Shown here piece after piece: positions 39,657 to 51,037 of a stretch of 64,000 nucleotides of DNA. This stretch comes from Diplonema papillatum (Eukaryota > Euglenozoa > Diplonemea > Diplonemida > Diplonemidae). Within the stretch, counting starts at the first letter, position 1. Every line of letters starts with the position of its first letter. Location: assembly GCA_030068145.1 (NCBI GenBank), contig JAPJBO010000192.1, forward strand, positions 186,001 through 250,000, given 5' to 3'. The notes under the pieces were generated by a model that made no database searches, had not been told where the DNA came from, and was given only the letters and a program-made list of their open reading frames with translations. The translations under genes were made by a program, and so were the position numbers.

Positions 39657-39807
39657 AAGACACCAGTTAACGCAGGTAAACTCAGCGGGAACAGACAGCG
39701 TTCTGAAAAAGATGGGTAGGACTAGGCGAGACAGGATGTTTCCGACAGACCCGCCTTCGATACACGATCTTCGGTACCGAGTCCCGGTGGAGGCATCGCC
39801 CAACAAT

Positions 39808-40170
39808 CACTGCCACGTCCGACGGCCGTCCATCGAGCTTTCTCTTCGTCGGAAAACCCCCTCCCCGCGGTGAAAAAGCACAGGGGCTAGTCCCTCAAGG
39901 TTTCATACCAGCCGTACACTCCTCTTTTTTCCCTTTTTCTATTTTGCATCCCTTTCCTAGACAACATCTTCCTCGAAGAAGACTTGATGCTAGCAACCGT
40001 GCATAAGAGGCAGTGCTCTGCCCAAACACTAAACTAAGACTTTCCCCCCGCCCTCAGTCTGGAAACCTTCCGGCTCCTTCTTATGCATTTGCGGATGCCT
40101 CGTGGCCGTTCCCCGCTGAAATCCGTGTCGCTTTCACTTGCGGGGACCCGAGCGGCGGCAATCTCCGGCC
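39808..40170 (+). repeat. Inverted repeat, left arm (flanks LIMR gene)
   Basis: 39808-39868 and 40045-40170 together match the reverse complement of 43195-43408 (shared words GGAAACCTTCCGGCTCC and CTTCTTATGCATTTGCGG). About 175 bp (39870-40044) interrupt the left arm and are absent from the right arm, indicating a later insertion. Confidence 0.8.
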
Positions 40171-40468
40171 ACCGCACAGGAGTTTGGCGAGAGCGCAGGC
40201 GCGTGGGTGGAGACGTGCGACACGTAGGTCTTTGAACTTTGCAGCTATCATTGGTTCGTGACTCGGCTCGATTTTTGCATCACCCTGTCTTCCAAGCAGC
40301 TGCGGGTATGCCATCCATACTCGTTCCAATCGGCATTCCCTCCAACCGCGAACGAATTGACAGCGGAGTGCCCCGCCGCCATTGGAGACGATCGAGGCGG
40401 TGTCATGCCAGATTAGCGAGAGCTGAAGTGGCAGTGCCGTGTCTGCAGCGATTCTTCCGCCGCACGCT

Positions 40469-42034
40469 TCAGTCGTCGTCTTCTGCCTCCAGAACATCTT
40501 TCGCCGACTTGGGTCCCTTGCATGAATACCAGATAAGGCCCAAAGCTGCGAAGGCTAACAGACCGTACTGGAGGTACTGCATGACGTACGACAAGAAGCG
40601 AATCTTGGATACGTACGAAGCGTACAGAGTGTCCACTACAGTGTTCGCTGCGTACTGTCGAAAGGACATGGCGCAGAAAGACACGGCAGCCACCGAGGCA
40701 AGGAGGATGAGGATGGTGTTGAACACGAACGACGACATCAGCGTGCCACCGATCTTCATCGGGTGGATGGTGAAGACGAGAAAGTTGATGCCAACCTTCA
40801 TGCACCCGTTCACGGTGGCCCAAAGGAGGTAGAAGCTGAACGACCCGTACGCGAGGACGCCGAACAGGGAAAACGTATTGTCCAACTCAGTGAACATGTT
40901 GTTCAGCAGCGGGTGGAAGTCGAGGGTGTTGTAGACGATGATGTGACAGATCCACATCGCGGACCAAACCACGCAAAAGATCCCCAGCAAGAGCCTCCCG
41001 TAGATGATGAAGGGCGAGGATAATTTCGCGAACTCCGACTTCTGGTTGTACGCCTGATTCCGCTGATGCTCCTTCTCCAGCTTCTCGACGCAAACCTGCA
41101 GGGCGCTGACCTTCTTCTGCTGCGGCTTGTTCAGCTTCAGCCGTTCCGTCAACTTGTCCGATACGGCGAGCAGAGCCCGAGTTTCGGCCTTGATCCTTTC
41201 TTTCTCCCTCGCGAAGCTTTCCCGAGTGACCGCCGTCAGTTTGTTCTCGTAAAAAGAGTAGCACATATCCAGCGGAAGCGACGAGAGACCGACGCCCCCG
41301 AAGACGACGAACAGGATCCATCCGATGCACGTCAGCACCGCGACCGTCGCAACGAAAAGCGAGACGTCGACGTGCAGGTCGCCGCTGCTCTTGACGCATG
41401 CCTGCGAGTACCCGGCGGCTTCGAGTCTGCTGACGTCGTCGCAGTCTTCGCCGCCCGGCGTTAAGAGGCGCGGGCACGTGTACAGTTCGACCGTTTCCGG
41501 AAGACACTTGTAGCCCTTATACGGAATGATGGCCTCGTTGACCCCGACTGCGAAGTACATCAACAGGAGGATGCCTATGAAGATGATCAGCGTGATCCCC
41601 GTCCAGCAAAACGCCGACGTCAGCTGCGTGGTGATGATGCGGAACTGCGACGCGTCGGTGTCAGTGTACTCGCGGGTGATTTTGGCTCCGGCCTGGTCTG
41701 GGTCCCACGCCTCGTAGTAGTAGAGGGCGAACGGGAGAACGATGACGACCATTCCGATGATGGTCCAGAGGGTTATCTGCCACAGGAGCGCAAGGTCAAG
41801 CTCCCCGCCGACGTCGTCTCGAATCGTCGGGTCTTTCCTGTTGGCCACGTCGAAGGGGAGCAGCAGCGACACAAACGCCGCGAGACTCAGCCCGAACACA
41901 ACGACGGTCTTCGGGAAGTACCCGCCTCCTTGGTACTTCTCCTCCGGGTCCAGGTACACCCGCAGGAGCCGGATGTTGATGATGATCGTCACCGCCACGA
42001 CCACGATCGCCACGACGATGAGAAACCAGTTCAT
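40469..42034 (-). CDS. LIMR/LMBR1-family integral membrane protein
   Basis: Single-exon ORF of 521 codons with a clean ATG at 42034. The N-terminal 70 residues carry the hallmark of plant and protist LIMR proteins: a first membrane helix (WFLIVVAIVVVAVTIIINI), then YFPKTVVVFGLSLAAF and LLPFDVANR. About nine hydrophobic helices are visible, with the family motif GVGLSSLPLD near residue 245. A charged coiled coil (about 260-330) separates the N- and C-terminal membrane halves. It ends in an acidic tail (EAEDDD). Length is typical of the family. Related animal proteins include lipocalin-receptor-like LMBR1 and the lysosomal cobalamin exporter LMBRD1, but substrate and location cannot be assigned here. 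Appears intact; no intron needed. Confidence 0.95.
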   Translation of the reverse strand: MNWFLIVVAIVVVAVTIIINIRLLRVYLDPEEKYQGGGYFPKTVVVFGLSLAAFVSLLLPFDVANRKDPTIRDDVGGELDLALLWQITLWTIIGMVVIVLPFALYYYEAWDPDQAGAKITREYTDTDASQFRIITTQLTSAFCWTGITLIIFIGILLLMYFAVGVNEAIIPYKGYKCLPETVELYTCPRLLTPGGEDCDDVSRLEAAGYSQACVKSSGDLHVDVSLFVATVAVLTCIGWILFVVFGGVGLSSLPLDMCYSFYENKLTAVTRESFAREKERIKAETRALLAVSDKLTERLKLNKPQQKKVSALQVCVEKLEKEHQRNQAYNQKSEFAKLSSPFIIYGRLLLGIFCVVWSAMWICHIIVYNTLDFHPLLNNMFTELDNTFSLFGVLAYGSFSFYLLWATVNGCMKVGINFLVFTIHPMKIGGTLMSSFVFNTILILLASVAAVSFCAMSFRQYAANTVVDTLYASYVSKIRFLSYVMQYLQYGLLAFAALGLIWYSCKGPKSAKDVLEAEDDD

Positions 42035-42122
42035 TTTGGGTTCTTTCTTTTTTTTCCTACCTTTCGCTGTGTGTCTCTTGCTCTGGGGTTTTTCTTTCCC
42101 CGCCCCTCCTTCCTTTCCCCGC

Positions 42123-42870
42123 TGTGTGCGTGTTCAGCTACGGGTGACCCCTGTCGCGGAATATAACCCATGCTTTTCGCATCCTCATGACACAGCTGAG
42201 GTTCCTGCCGACTGCCCGCGGTGTTACCGCAGCTCTAGCTTCCTGCCCATGTGCTGCATGGTACATGCCGCCGGGGGTACCGTCGCCTTTTGCATGCGCA
42301 GCATCGAGGTGCATCATGCTTCGCACATCTCGCTGTCGCATTCCTGGCTCGCCGTCGGTCGAGACCGCTGACTGCTTTTGCCCTTCTCCTGTTCCCTTCC
42401 CTTCCACTCGTGTGTGCGTGTGGATTTCAAGTATTATTATGGGTGGTCCCCTGTCGCGGAATAGCCATGCCTTTTAGCATTCTTCATGACACAGCTGAGG
42501 TGCCTGCCGACTGCCCGCAATGTTACTGCAGCCTCGTTTGATCTGGGCTTCCTGCCCATGTGCTGCATGGTACAGCATCGCGGTGCTCGTGCTTCGCACA
42601 TCTCGCTGTCTCATTTCCGGCTCGCCTCACCGTCGGTCGAGACCGCTGACTGCTTCTGCCCTTCTCCTGCTCCCTTCCCTTCCACTCGTGTGTGCGTGTG
42701 GGATTCAATTACGGGTGGTCCCCTGTCGCGGGATAGCCATGCTCATTTTAGCATTCTCACGCCACAGCTGAGGTTCCTGCTGACTGCTCGCGGCGCCCAC
42801 GCGGTGTTCGGAACTGCAGCTTCGTTTGATCTGGGCTTCCTGCTTCGTGGCCCATGTGCTACAGGCTGGC
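42123..42870 (+). repeat. Tandem repeat of about 280 bp, 2.6 units, upstream of LIMR gene
   Basis: Three anchors TGTGTGCGTGT at about 42123, 42411 and 42689, each followed by CCCTGTCGCGG, CACAGCTGAGG and TCCTGCCCATGTGCTGC blocks, define units of about 280 bp with 10-15 percent differences. The array starts 90 bp upstream of the LIMR start codon, so it occupies the likely promoter region. Confidence 0.85.
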
Positions 42871-43194
42871 CCCGAGGGGGGTGAGAGTGGAGCTATCAGC
42901 CCCTCTGTCCGCCGGCCGGTTCTGTATTTTCTACTCGGCTGTGGATGGTCCACGGGATGCTATCAGCACCCAGCAGCACCACATCCACCTGGCAGCTACG
43001 TAGTGTGCTCTCTGCGCTCCTGGGATGGTGCAGCATTCCACTACGCCCTGTACAAAGCTGTAGTGCTAGGGGGCGCTGGTTAGGTTTTTATGGCTCCGGG
43101 TACGTAGCAGCAGCCGGTAGCAGTACGTAGCAGCATCCGTGGGTCATTAGTTGCTGGGTGAGTGTGCCACTGATGCTGCCTGCAGAAGATGGCC

Positions 43195-43408
43195 ATTGCT
43201 CCTCCGGAGTTTGCCGCCGCTCGAGTCCGTGGAAGGTGAAAGCGAAAGGGAGTTCAGCGGGGGGACGGCCACGAGGCATCCGCAAATGCATAAGAAGGAG
43301 CCGGAAGGTTTCCAGACTGGGGGCGGGGGGGGATGGGGGGTTTTCCGAAGAAGAGAAAGCTCGATTGACGACCGCCAGACGCGGCAGTGAGGGCTGACAA
43401 CATTCGCC
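43195..43408 (-). repeat. Inverted repeat, right arm
   Basis: Reverse-complement partner of 39808-40170 without the 175-bp interruption. The two arms bracket the LIMR gene and its upstream tandem repeat at a spacing of about 3 kb. Confidence 0.8.
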
Positions 43409-45880
43409 GGCACAGCGAATGATTGGAGGCATTGGGGAAATCGCTTCCTCGACCTGTTCTCAAACTTTAAATGGGCGTGAGCCCGGGGTTACTTCATTGA
43501 ACCCTGACGTAGAATCCTGGTTCTAAGTGGGCCACTTCTGGTAAGCAGGACTGGCGACAGTTTCGAGTATGTTACTACTTGCCCAAGCCGTGGTTCAGGC
43601 AATACCTTCACGCATCCCTCACTGTCTGTCGCCTTTCAGCGTTTATTGTGGTTCGTTTCTTCGAAGAAGTACAAGAAAAACAAGAAACCCCCAAGAAGGT
43701 AGGCAAAGAAAAGAAGAGAGCGAAAAGAAAAGAGCGGCGGTACAACACAAGACAAGGGAAGGGGCGGGGAAGACATTTTTTTAAACCTTTTTTTGAGATG
43801 TGACTCGTTCGGCTAGGAGGAAAACAGCTGGGGACTGAAGCACAAAGAACATGTTTCCGGTGTTGAAGGCTTGCAGCGATGAAACGAAGCAACGGGCAAA
43901 CAGCATGCATCAACCGGTCAATTATGGTCAAAGCGGTTGGGTAAAAATGCTTATGATTATCGACGTGCAACGGGGTATGAACCTCGGGAACTTGCTCCTG
44001 GAATAGCAACTTCTATCGCTGGCTTCGTTTAACTTTCATGTGCAACCGTTGTTCGCCGGAAGTGTTCCCTTCAGAAAACTGTGCTGTAAAAAAGGCAAAA
44101 ATCAAAAACAAAAAAAGTAATGCAGGGGGAGGGAGAAGGGAGGGTCGACCAATTAGACCCTTCTCTCTTTTGTTCAGTGCACGTGTGTAAACGAACGTTC
44201 AGCGGCTTGAAGACGCTCCAGCGACTTTTTATACATCAGCTTTCCCACGATTCGTAGGTTCGCAAATGGCTAAGATATTTCGCTCTCACTCGGTGGGCCA
44301 CGCAGCGCCTATTTCGAAACTAGAGGGGGGGGGGCATTGCAGAACGTGTTCGGAAAATATGCAGGCGTTCATTCGAAAGAATGAAGGAGAATACTCGACG
44401 GAGCTGCGTTGACTCCGAATGAAATAAAGAGGTAGAGGGGCCAACGCAATCTATTTTGTTCTTCGCTTGCACCACCGTGTTGTTTTCAGGACTTTGACCT
44501 GTTGTGTTTGTGGGGTAGACCCGCATGACCTCACGTCCGTTCAACACGTGGTTCGGTAGTTACAGCACTTGGGAATCCCTTTGGTTCATTGACTGGCAGC
44601 TTTTGTCGAGCATTTCCTTCCAAAGCTGGCGCTTATGTAAAAAGGCTGGCGCAGAAAATCTGGTTTATGCGAGACCGGCTGATCGGCTTTCCCTCTTGAC
44701 TTCTACCCAGGCTACCATTCGGGCTAGGAAGCCGTTGAACACACTGACACCTGTAACAAGGGAGGCTCCAGAAGACTCTCGCCAAGTTGAGCGGCACCAG
44801 GAGCAGAACTGGCGAGTCCATGAATTGACGGCGTTGTCAGAAGAAGCGATTGATCGATTTGCACACTGTGAGTTCGTCAAGAATACCTTAGAAAACGTGC
44901 CCATTTTCAATTTGCGACAAAGGCGTTGCCGCGGACCAATCGTGGCTGCAGCGGGCTGATCGTTCCTGCTACCACAGGTAGGTAGGGCCTCTACCGTTTC
45001 GCGAGGTGCATGGGTTCGACAACTGACGAACATCGGTTCTCTTGTTATTTGTGTTTCTTCTCTTGTGACGTCCTGTCTCCCTCTCCTTCCTCGCGAGTAC
45101 TGGGCAACCAGGATCGCGGCGAATGGCGGAGTCATTTGTTTGCGCGCCTGGGAACACTTTCCCATAGTTTCCCAAACGCTTCCAACGGGTCTTTTTCTTC
45201 TCACGTGACAACCGGGTTGGAACCGTTAATAATGCTTTAGCCACATGCCGTGTGTGAGGAAACTGAACCGCCCAAGTGGGACCTTCTGATCATTGGTCAT
45301 TTGCCAAATTTGCCACCTGAAACCACGTCCAGGATTTGGGCTCAGGGTAGTGCGGTCAACGAAAACTCTAGTTTCCCTTTTCTACTTTCTCCTACTCTCG
45401 GTGTACGGTTTCTTCCGGTTGTCTTGCGCTTTGTTGCTGCGACTGTTCTTCGGTCCCTGTGTGTGGCGGCATAAAAGAATAAATAGGAACGACTCATCCG
45501 ACAACGATCTTCGTGCGTTCATCACATTTCCATCAAGGCGCCTCAACACGGGAAGCAAGGTGGGGGAAATCTTAGTTTAATGCTAAGACAGAACACTGCC
45601 TTTCATGCATGATTGCTGCCAACATCAAGTCTTCTTCGAAGTATTAGAGGGGGGAGCGATGGTGGGTAAAGAGCGTGAGCGGTTGCGTGAGTCTTTTGTG
45701 TTTTCTTTTTGAACTGTTGATTGTCTTGGCATCGAGTGTTTTCCGAAGAAGAAAACTTACAGTGTGTCGTAAAAAATAGGGCTTGTTTTCTGCGAATGCG
45801 ATTGCTTTTTGTTTTACTTCTTTATGTCGCCAACAAGAAGGGAGGGAGCCAACAATCCGAAGCCTTTTGCGTATTACACG
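43409..45880. other. Unassigned stretch
   Basis: Short ORFs on both strands (up to 179 codons) without recognised domains. A 3' scrap of repeat family S lies at 44592-44645 (ACTGGCAGC...GCGCTTATGTAAAAA). Purine-rich run at 43665-43760. No RNA gene identified. Confidence 0.35.
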
Positions 45881-46160
45881 GTGAACTCTAGCAACTTTTG
45901 CTCGAGCCGAAGTCCGGCCTCAAGTGCGGGTGTGACCACACCCGGAAATAGGGTGTGAAATAGGGTGTGAAATAGGGTGTGCACACTCTATTGCACGGTG
46001 AACTCCAGCAACTTTTGCTCGAGCCGAAGTCCGGCCTCAAGTGCGGGTGTGACCACACCCCAGGGGACTCTAGAAACCCTTTCAGAAACCGGGTTTTTCC
46101 GGTTTCGGTTATTCATAAAAATAAAATAATTTATAAAACTCAATTTCAAGTGGGCCCCCT

Positions 46161-46195
46161 GCAGTACTGTACCTGTACTGTACAGTACTGCAGTG
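46161..46195 (+). repeat. Perfect 14-bp hairpin
   Basis: CTGCAGTACTGTAC and its exact complement flank a 7-nt loop, inside an AT-rich spacer of the inverted-repeat cluster. Confidence 0.85.
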
Positions 46196-46834
46196 TCACT
46201 GCTATTCGAAGTTGTCACCCAACATCTCCGTAGTTTGATAGACGTGCACACCGCCACCGCAAGCCTATATCTCAACACCCCCTTCCTTAGTTTGCGTGCG
46301 CGGGGCGACGGTTCCAGGCACTCAGACACCCACAGGCCCAAAACCGGGGTTTTGGCTGAAACCGGCTTTTTTGCTCGGTCAGACAAAGTGCTAAAGTCCC
46401 CTGGCACACCCGGAAATAGGGTGTGAAACAGGGAGTGCACCGTATTGCACACCCTATTTCCGGGAATTTGCTGTGGGATCGTTGCTCACGTAGCACGCAT
46501 GAAAGGAAGGGAAACTCGTTCAATGGTCGTTCGCGAATCCACTGAATACATGGTAACTTGCGAGATGGAAGAAAAGGTCTCACCAAGGTTGGAGAAACAA
46601 CCCGGTGAAGTCGCTTTGGGGGAAAGGGAGGGTGGGCAAAAATCCAACGGATAGCTAGGAGAAACAACCCACTACCTGTGTTGTTCGTACGTGCACTTCC
46701 GCACCTCCTCTGTACACAAATTCCCTCAGTGGGGTGCTGCAAGTGTGGCACACCCGCTTTTGGAGAGTCTGGTTTCACTCGAGCAAAATTGCTGGTGTTC
46801 ACCCTGTACGAAGCGAGAGGCTGGCATGATGTGG

Positions 46835-46858
46835 GACTCATCAGCATGCTGATGAGTC
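46835..46858 (+). repeat. Perfect 24-nt palindrome (family S type)
   Basis: GACTCATCAGCA followed by its exact complement. Diverged forms of the same palindrome, centred on GCATGC, occur inside family S copies at about 51935 and 61285. Confidence 0.85.
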
Positions 46859-47285
46859 GGCACGAATGACAATGACTCCCCTCAGGAAAAGGAGGAGGAC
46901 GGCCCACTGGATACCCCAAACGGCTTCGACCCGCATTGTAGAATATCAGGGCCCTAGAGCCCGGCAAGAGGAAGCATTGCCTGAAGGGTGAGAGGGACGA
47001 ATCAAAAGAACGAAGGGTGCACGGTATACTCCGGCAACTTTTGCTCGAGTGAACACCAGACTCTCCAAAAAGCGGGTATTTCCGGGTGTGCACACCCTCG
47101 CACTTGAAGCCGGCCTTTAGCTCGAGCAAAAGTTGCTGGAGTTCACCGTGCAATACGGTGTACTCCCTATTTCACGCCCTCTTTCACACCCTATTTCACA
47201 CCTTATTTCGCACCCTTTTGCGACACCCGCTTTTGGAGAGTCTGGTTTCACTCGAGCAAAAGTTGCTGGTGTTCACCGTGTGGGG

Positions 47286-48800
47286 AAAACGTGCGGCCGC
47301 CCCCCTGCGCAAACCTTTCCTTCCTCATGAGAGCGCCGGCAGCACCACCTGGGTGGTGGTGGGTACGACCTCACTGGCCTGGCTTTGCGAAGAGAGCGCG
47401 TATCGAAACGGCAATCCTCAGCGTTTTCGGGACCAAAAAAGTTGCGTAGGGTGGCTGGTAAACGATAGTAGTAGTAGTTTGTTCTTGTTGTGCAGCAACA
47501 ATCTGTGTCGATAGACTGCACAAGGTAGTAGTGATTTCAGCTTAGTGTGAGTGTGTTCAAAGTAACATCAAGGCAGCCCTTACACGTAGTACTGGTGGTT
47601 ACAAAGCTAATGCTGAGTGAGAGAGCTTTGTTTGTGCGTGTTTGCCAGATTCAGGACGTAAGCGAGAAACTCCGCGGTTTGCGGTGACAAGCTTCCCATT
47701 TGTTCGTGTTCTGCATGTTTAGCTCGTTGAACGCAGTGCCTGAGTCGTTGTCTCAGAAAGCTGGAAGCGAAAGAACGCCACGGTTTACAAACATTTCATT
47801 TTCCTCCAGCATTTCATTTCACGTGTTTGGTTTAAAAAGGAATACTGCCACCTTGTCCTTGCCCTGCCAAAGTCTCATACCTGCGCCTGCGCGCTGCACC
47901 CGGAACTGTTCTAGACAGGCTCGATTTGGCTGAGGCTCTCGGCTTGCTTTGCGGAGGCAGGTTTATAGGAGAGGCTGCGCCGGGGAGGTAGTGGCGGTGG
48001 TGCAGGGGAGAAATCTTATTATTGTGTGCTTGGGCGGAACCCTTGCCTCTCTCTTTGTTGTATGTTTTGATGATAGCAATCCAAGTCGTCTTCGCGGGAA
48101 TGCAGAATTTTGCTTTTCTTCTTTTGTTTCCCCTGCTTTCTCCTGCCCGCTGGATTCGCTGCATGCGAAGCTTGAGTTGGAGTCGGTACCATTCGAAGCC
48201 GGGTCCATCCCTATCTCCTGGAACTGAATCGAATTGCCTATGCTGTTTGTTTATCACAGCGAATCAGGGCCACCATATTCAATCGGGTCCAGCCTTCCCC
48301 TAGAGCTGCACAGAATTGCCTGGAGCTGTTATCACGGTCTATAGTTTCTGGAGCAAAGCGCATGGCGGGAAGAGCACCTTTCCTGAAGCGACTCCAGGAG
48401 AGTTTTGGATGAGGCGGGTCTTCACATAGACTGCAAGCTCCGGCATTTTTTTATTAAATAGACCGAACCCAGCAGGACTAATCAATGACAGTCTCACCTT
48501 CTTCGTTCTTTTAGCTAGCTTCCAATTCCGATCAGGGGGTGACGGGCCTTACATTCTTTCGTCCTAGGATTCGACCGGTCTCAAACGGGCTTTGGTTTGG
48601 CGCGGAGCGTAGCTATTTTTTAGAGTTATAGTTCGCTTGAGAACTTTTTCTTTCTTCTTCATTCTCTCTGACCGACTGCTTTTCCGTATGACGTTGAATG
48701 GTTGCTGCGCAGGGTGCGGGGAAAGGTTAAGGGGGGGTGATACAGACGTAGTTTGGATTGGCTTCGTGCTTTCCCGGCCTGGTTTGAAGCAAGCATCGAG
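47286..48800. other. Unassigned stretch
   Basis: Holds a third copy of the hairpin repeat of 18774/19535 on the minus strand at about 47465-47530. Remaining ORFs (up to 141 codons) have no recognised content. Confidence 0.35.
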
Positions 48801-48804
48801 TCTT

Positions 48805-48950
48805 CTTTTGTCGAACGCTCAGCTGCCAGCGAACCCAGATTTTAACTGTGTTTCGTGTGGGCCACAGCACACTGGTTTTGCCGCAACTGGCGGCCTCCTC
48901 GAGAATTTCCACTCAGCAGGGTGCTTATACAAAGAAAAAGAAGAAAGGGT
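48805..48950 (+). mobile_element. SINE-like repeat family S, copy D (diverged)
   Basis: Matches the middle and 3' blocks (TGTTTCGTGTGGGCCACAGC; AACTGGCGGCCTCCTCGAG; GGTGCTTATAC plus A-rich tail) with many substitutions. It lies just downstream of the GST gene's duplicated last exon. Confidence 0.65.
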
Positions 48951-48961
48951 GGGCAAATAAG

Positions 48962-49614
48962 TAAGCTGTAGAACTTCAACACGCGTAAAGACTGGCGACA
49001 CTATCGAGTTGCGGCGCGCACAGCGACAGCTGCTTCGTCGAAGCTGATTTTGTAGTGCGGGCCGTCCCGCTCGAGTTTGAGGAGGTACCGGGCTATGTTT
49101 GGGTACCCCTCGAAGACAGTCGGGTCCATCAGCTTGAGCTGGTCTACCTCGGTCGCGAACAGGAAGTCGGCCAGCGTCATCGAGCGGCCGAGCACGAAGT
49201 CCTGCCGCGAGAGCAGCGCGTCGAACTTCCCCAGCAGCGGCCGCACCGCGGCGACGCCGTTCCGCCTGCGCCGGTCCCGCTCGTCGTACGCGGCCGCCCG
49301 CAGCCACGGCAGGAACGCGTCGGTCGTGAACGAGCGCGCCTCCTTCGCGTGCTTCCTGAAGTACTTGTGCAGCTTCGCTTTGCCGGCCGCGCCAACAGCC
49401 AGGATCCCGTCGGCACGCGCCAGGTACTCGAGCATAACCGAGCTCTCGTCCGAGACCACTCCAGCGTCGAGACCAACACCCCCGGGTGCTCGCCAGGCAT
49501 TCGGGCCGGCGGTAGTTCGGAGAGAAGTCACAGGTCCCAAAACCCAAAGTGCCTTGAAAGCCTTAACCCGCATGAAAAGGGCCAAGCGAGCTACACTTCG
49601 CTTCGCCCGCCCCT
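48962..49614 (-). pseudogene. Duplicate of the last GST exon and 3' flank
   Basis: 48962-49614 repeats 49616-50170 at high identity, including about 40 bp after the stop codon, so it is a tandem copy of the terminal exon. The C-terminal GST half is intact from SSVMLEYLARADG to AVRAATR and stop. The N-terminal half is shortened and frameshifted: the VPTLEDDELYLG part is lost and replaced by out-of-frame sequence. Upstream there is no full thioredoxin-like fold, so it is a downstream remnant rather than another domain. Confidence 0.75.
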
Positions 49615-49654
49615 GTAAGCTGTAGAACTTCAATACGCGTAAAGACTGGCGACA

Positions 49655-51035
49655 CTAGCGAGTTGCGGCGCGCACAGCGACAGCTGCTTCGTCGAAGCTG
49701 ATTTTGTAGTGCGGGTCGTTCCGCTCGAGTTTGAGGAGGTACCGGGCTATGTTTGGGTACCCCTCGAAGACAGTCGGGTCCATCAGCTTGAGCTGGTCGA
49801 CCTCGGTCGCGAACAGGAAGTCGGCCAGCGTCATCGAGCGGCCGAGCACGAAGTCCTGCCGCGAGAGCAGCGCGTCGAACTTCCCCAGCAGCGGCCGCAC
49901 CGCGGCGATGCCGTTCCGCCTGCGCCGGTCCCGCTCGTCGTACGCGGCCGCCCGCAGCCACGGCAGGAACGCGTCGGTCGTGAACGAGCGCGCCTCCTTC
50001 GCGTGCTTCCTGAAGTACTCGTGCAGCTTCGCTTTGCCAGCCGCGCCAACAGCCAGGATCCCGTCGGCACGCGCCAGGTACTCGAGAATAGCCGAGCTCT
50101 CGCCCAGGTACAACTCGTCATCCTCCAGCGTCGGGACCAACCCCTCTGGGTGCTTCGCCAGGTATTCGGGCCGGCGGTGGTCTGCCAGGTCGAAGTCGAT
50201 GCTGCGGAAAATCACGTCTTTTCCGGCCTGCGCCGCGTACCACCGGCACGCCCGCGACGGGGAAGAAACCGGGTTGCAGTTCAACACGGCAGACCCGCGG
50301 CTCCTCGGTGCCAGCGGAGTGGCGGATCGAGTCAACGGGGAGGACGAGAGGAGCCCGTCGTCGGCGGATGAAGACGACGGCAGAGTTCGGGTCACAGCCG
50401 ATACAGCGTCGGCGAAGGATTGGTAGGACGCAGCGTAGCCCGGGACGTCTCGCGCGACGCGGTTCAGGTAGCGGGAAAGGTTCGGGTACGAGTCGAACAC
50501 CAGCGGGTCCACGAGCTTCAGCTGGTCGACCTCTGCAGTGAACAAAAAGTCTGCCACCGACAGCGAGTTGCCGACGATGAAGTCCTGGCGCCCGAGTCGG
50601 GCGTCGAACTCCGCGAGCCAAGGCCGCACGGCGGCGATGCCGGTCGCCCGGCGGGAGTCTCGCTCGGACAGGGACCGAGCGGTGACCCACGGCCAGAAGC
50701 AGTCCTCGGTCAGCTTCCGCGCCTCCTTCGCGTGCTTCCGGAAGTACTCGTGCAGCTTCGCCGCCCGGGCCGGGCCGACCTGCTGCACGCTGTGGTCGCG
50801 GCCGAGGTACTCCGCGATCGCCGACGGCTGGCTCAAAAACAGGTCCCCGTCCTCGAGCGTCGGCACCGCGCCGTCCGGGTGAGCCCGGGACAGGTAGTCC
50901 GGCCTCCGGTGCTCGTCGAGCCACAGGTCGCTGTCTTTGACCGCCAGCGGCTGGCGCGTGTACTCGGCCAGCCACCGGCACGCCCGCGACGGTTGCGACA
51001 GCGGGTGTGTCTTGAGGACCGGCGTCGTCGAACCG
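49655..51035 (-). CDS. Poly-GST gene, last exon (two theta-like GST domains, stop)
   Basis: Encodes two complete GST domains: one from about 51018 (LSQPSRACRW...VPTLEDGDLFLSQPSAI) and the last from about 50288 (VSSPSRACRW...VPTLEDDELYLGESSAI), joined by a Ser/Pro-rich linker of about 40 residues, then a TAG stop at 49655. The frame is also open upstream to 51289, but that part is encoded by a 107-bp minisatellite and is taken as intron. The acceptor (GGTACAG, 51037-51036) gives an exon in phase with the donor at 52358. The last domain keeps the canonical Glu-Ser pair that binds the glutathione gamma-glutamyl group. No other C-terminal domain is present. Confidence 0.8.
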
Positions 51036-51037
51036 CT

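Larger units (their letters stand above)
45880..47285. repeat. Cluster of inverted repeats with core GTGAAC...CTCGAG
   Basis: A 27-bp core (GGTGAACTCCAGCAACTTTT then GCTCGAG) occurs in plus orientation at about 45884, 45999 and 47027 and in minus orientation at about 46778, 47119 and 47252. A GAAATAGGGTGTG word repeats around 45950-45980 and 46415-46465, and as its complement at 47165-47215. Another shared block (CGCTTTTGGAGAGTCTGG) accompanies three cores. The stretch looks like nested or rearranged TIR elements without coding content. Confidence 0.8.

Noticed and set aside
39051-39806. Minus-strand 251-codon ORF
   Set aside because: Begins at TTG, has no recognised domain, and overlaps an equally long plus-strand ORF; composition does not favour it.
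46848-46880. Hammerhead ribozyme (CTGATGAG followed by CGAA)
   Set aside because: The core words are present, but stem II would be only two pairs, position 15.1 is not A, and no stem III or cleavage site can be drawn; the CTGATGAG comes from a perfect palindrome.
48962-49633. Separate functional single-domain GST gene at the right end of the gene
   Set aside because: The N-terminal glutathione-binding half is truncated and frameshifted and it lies after the stop codon as a tandem copy of the last exon.
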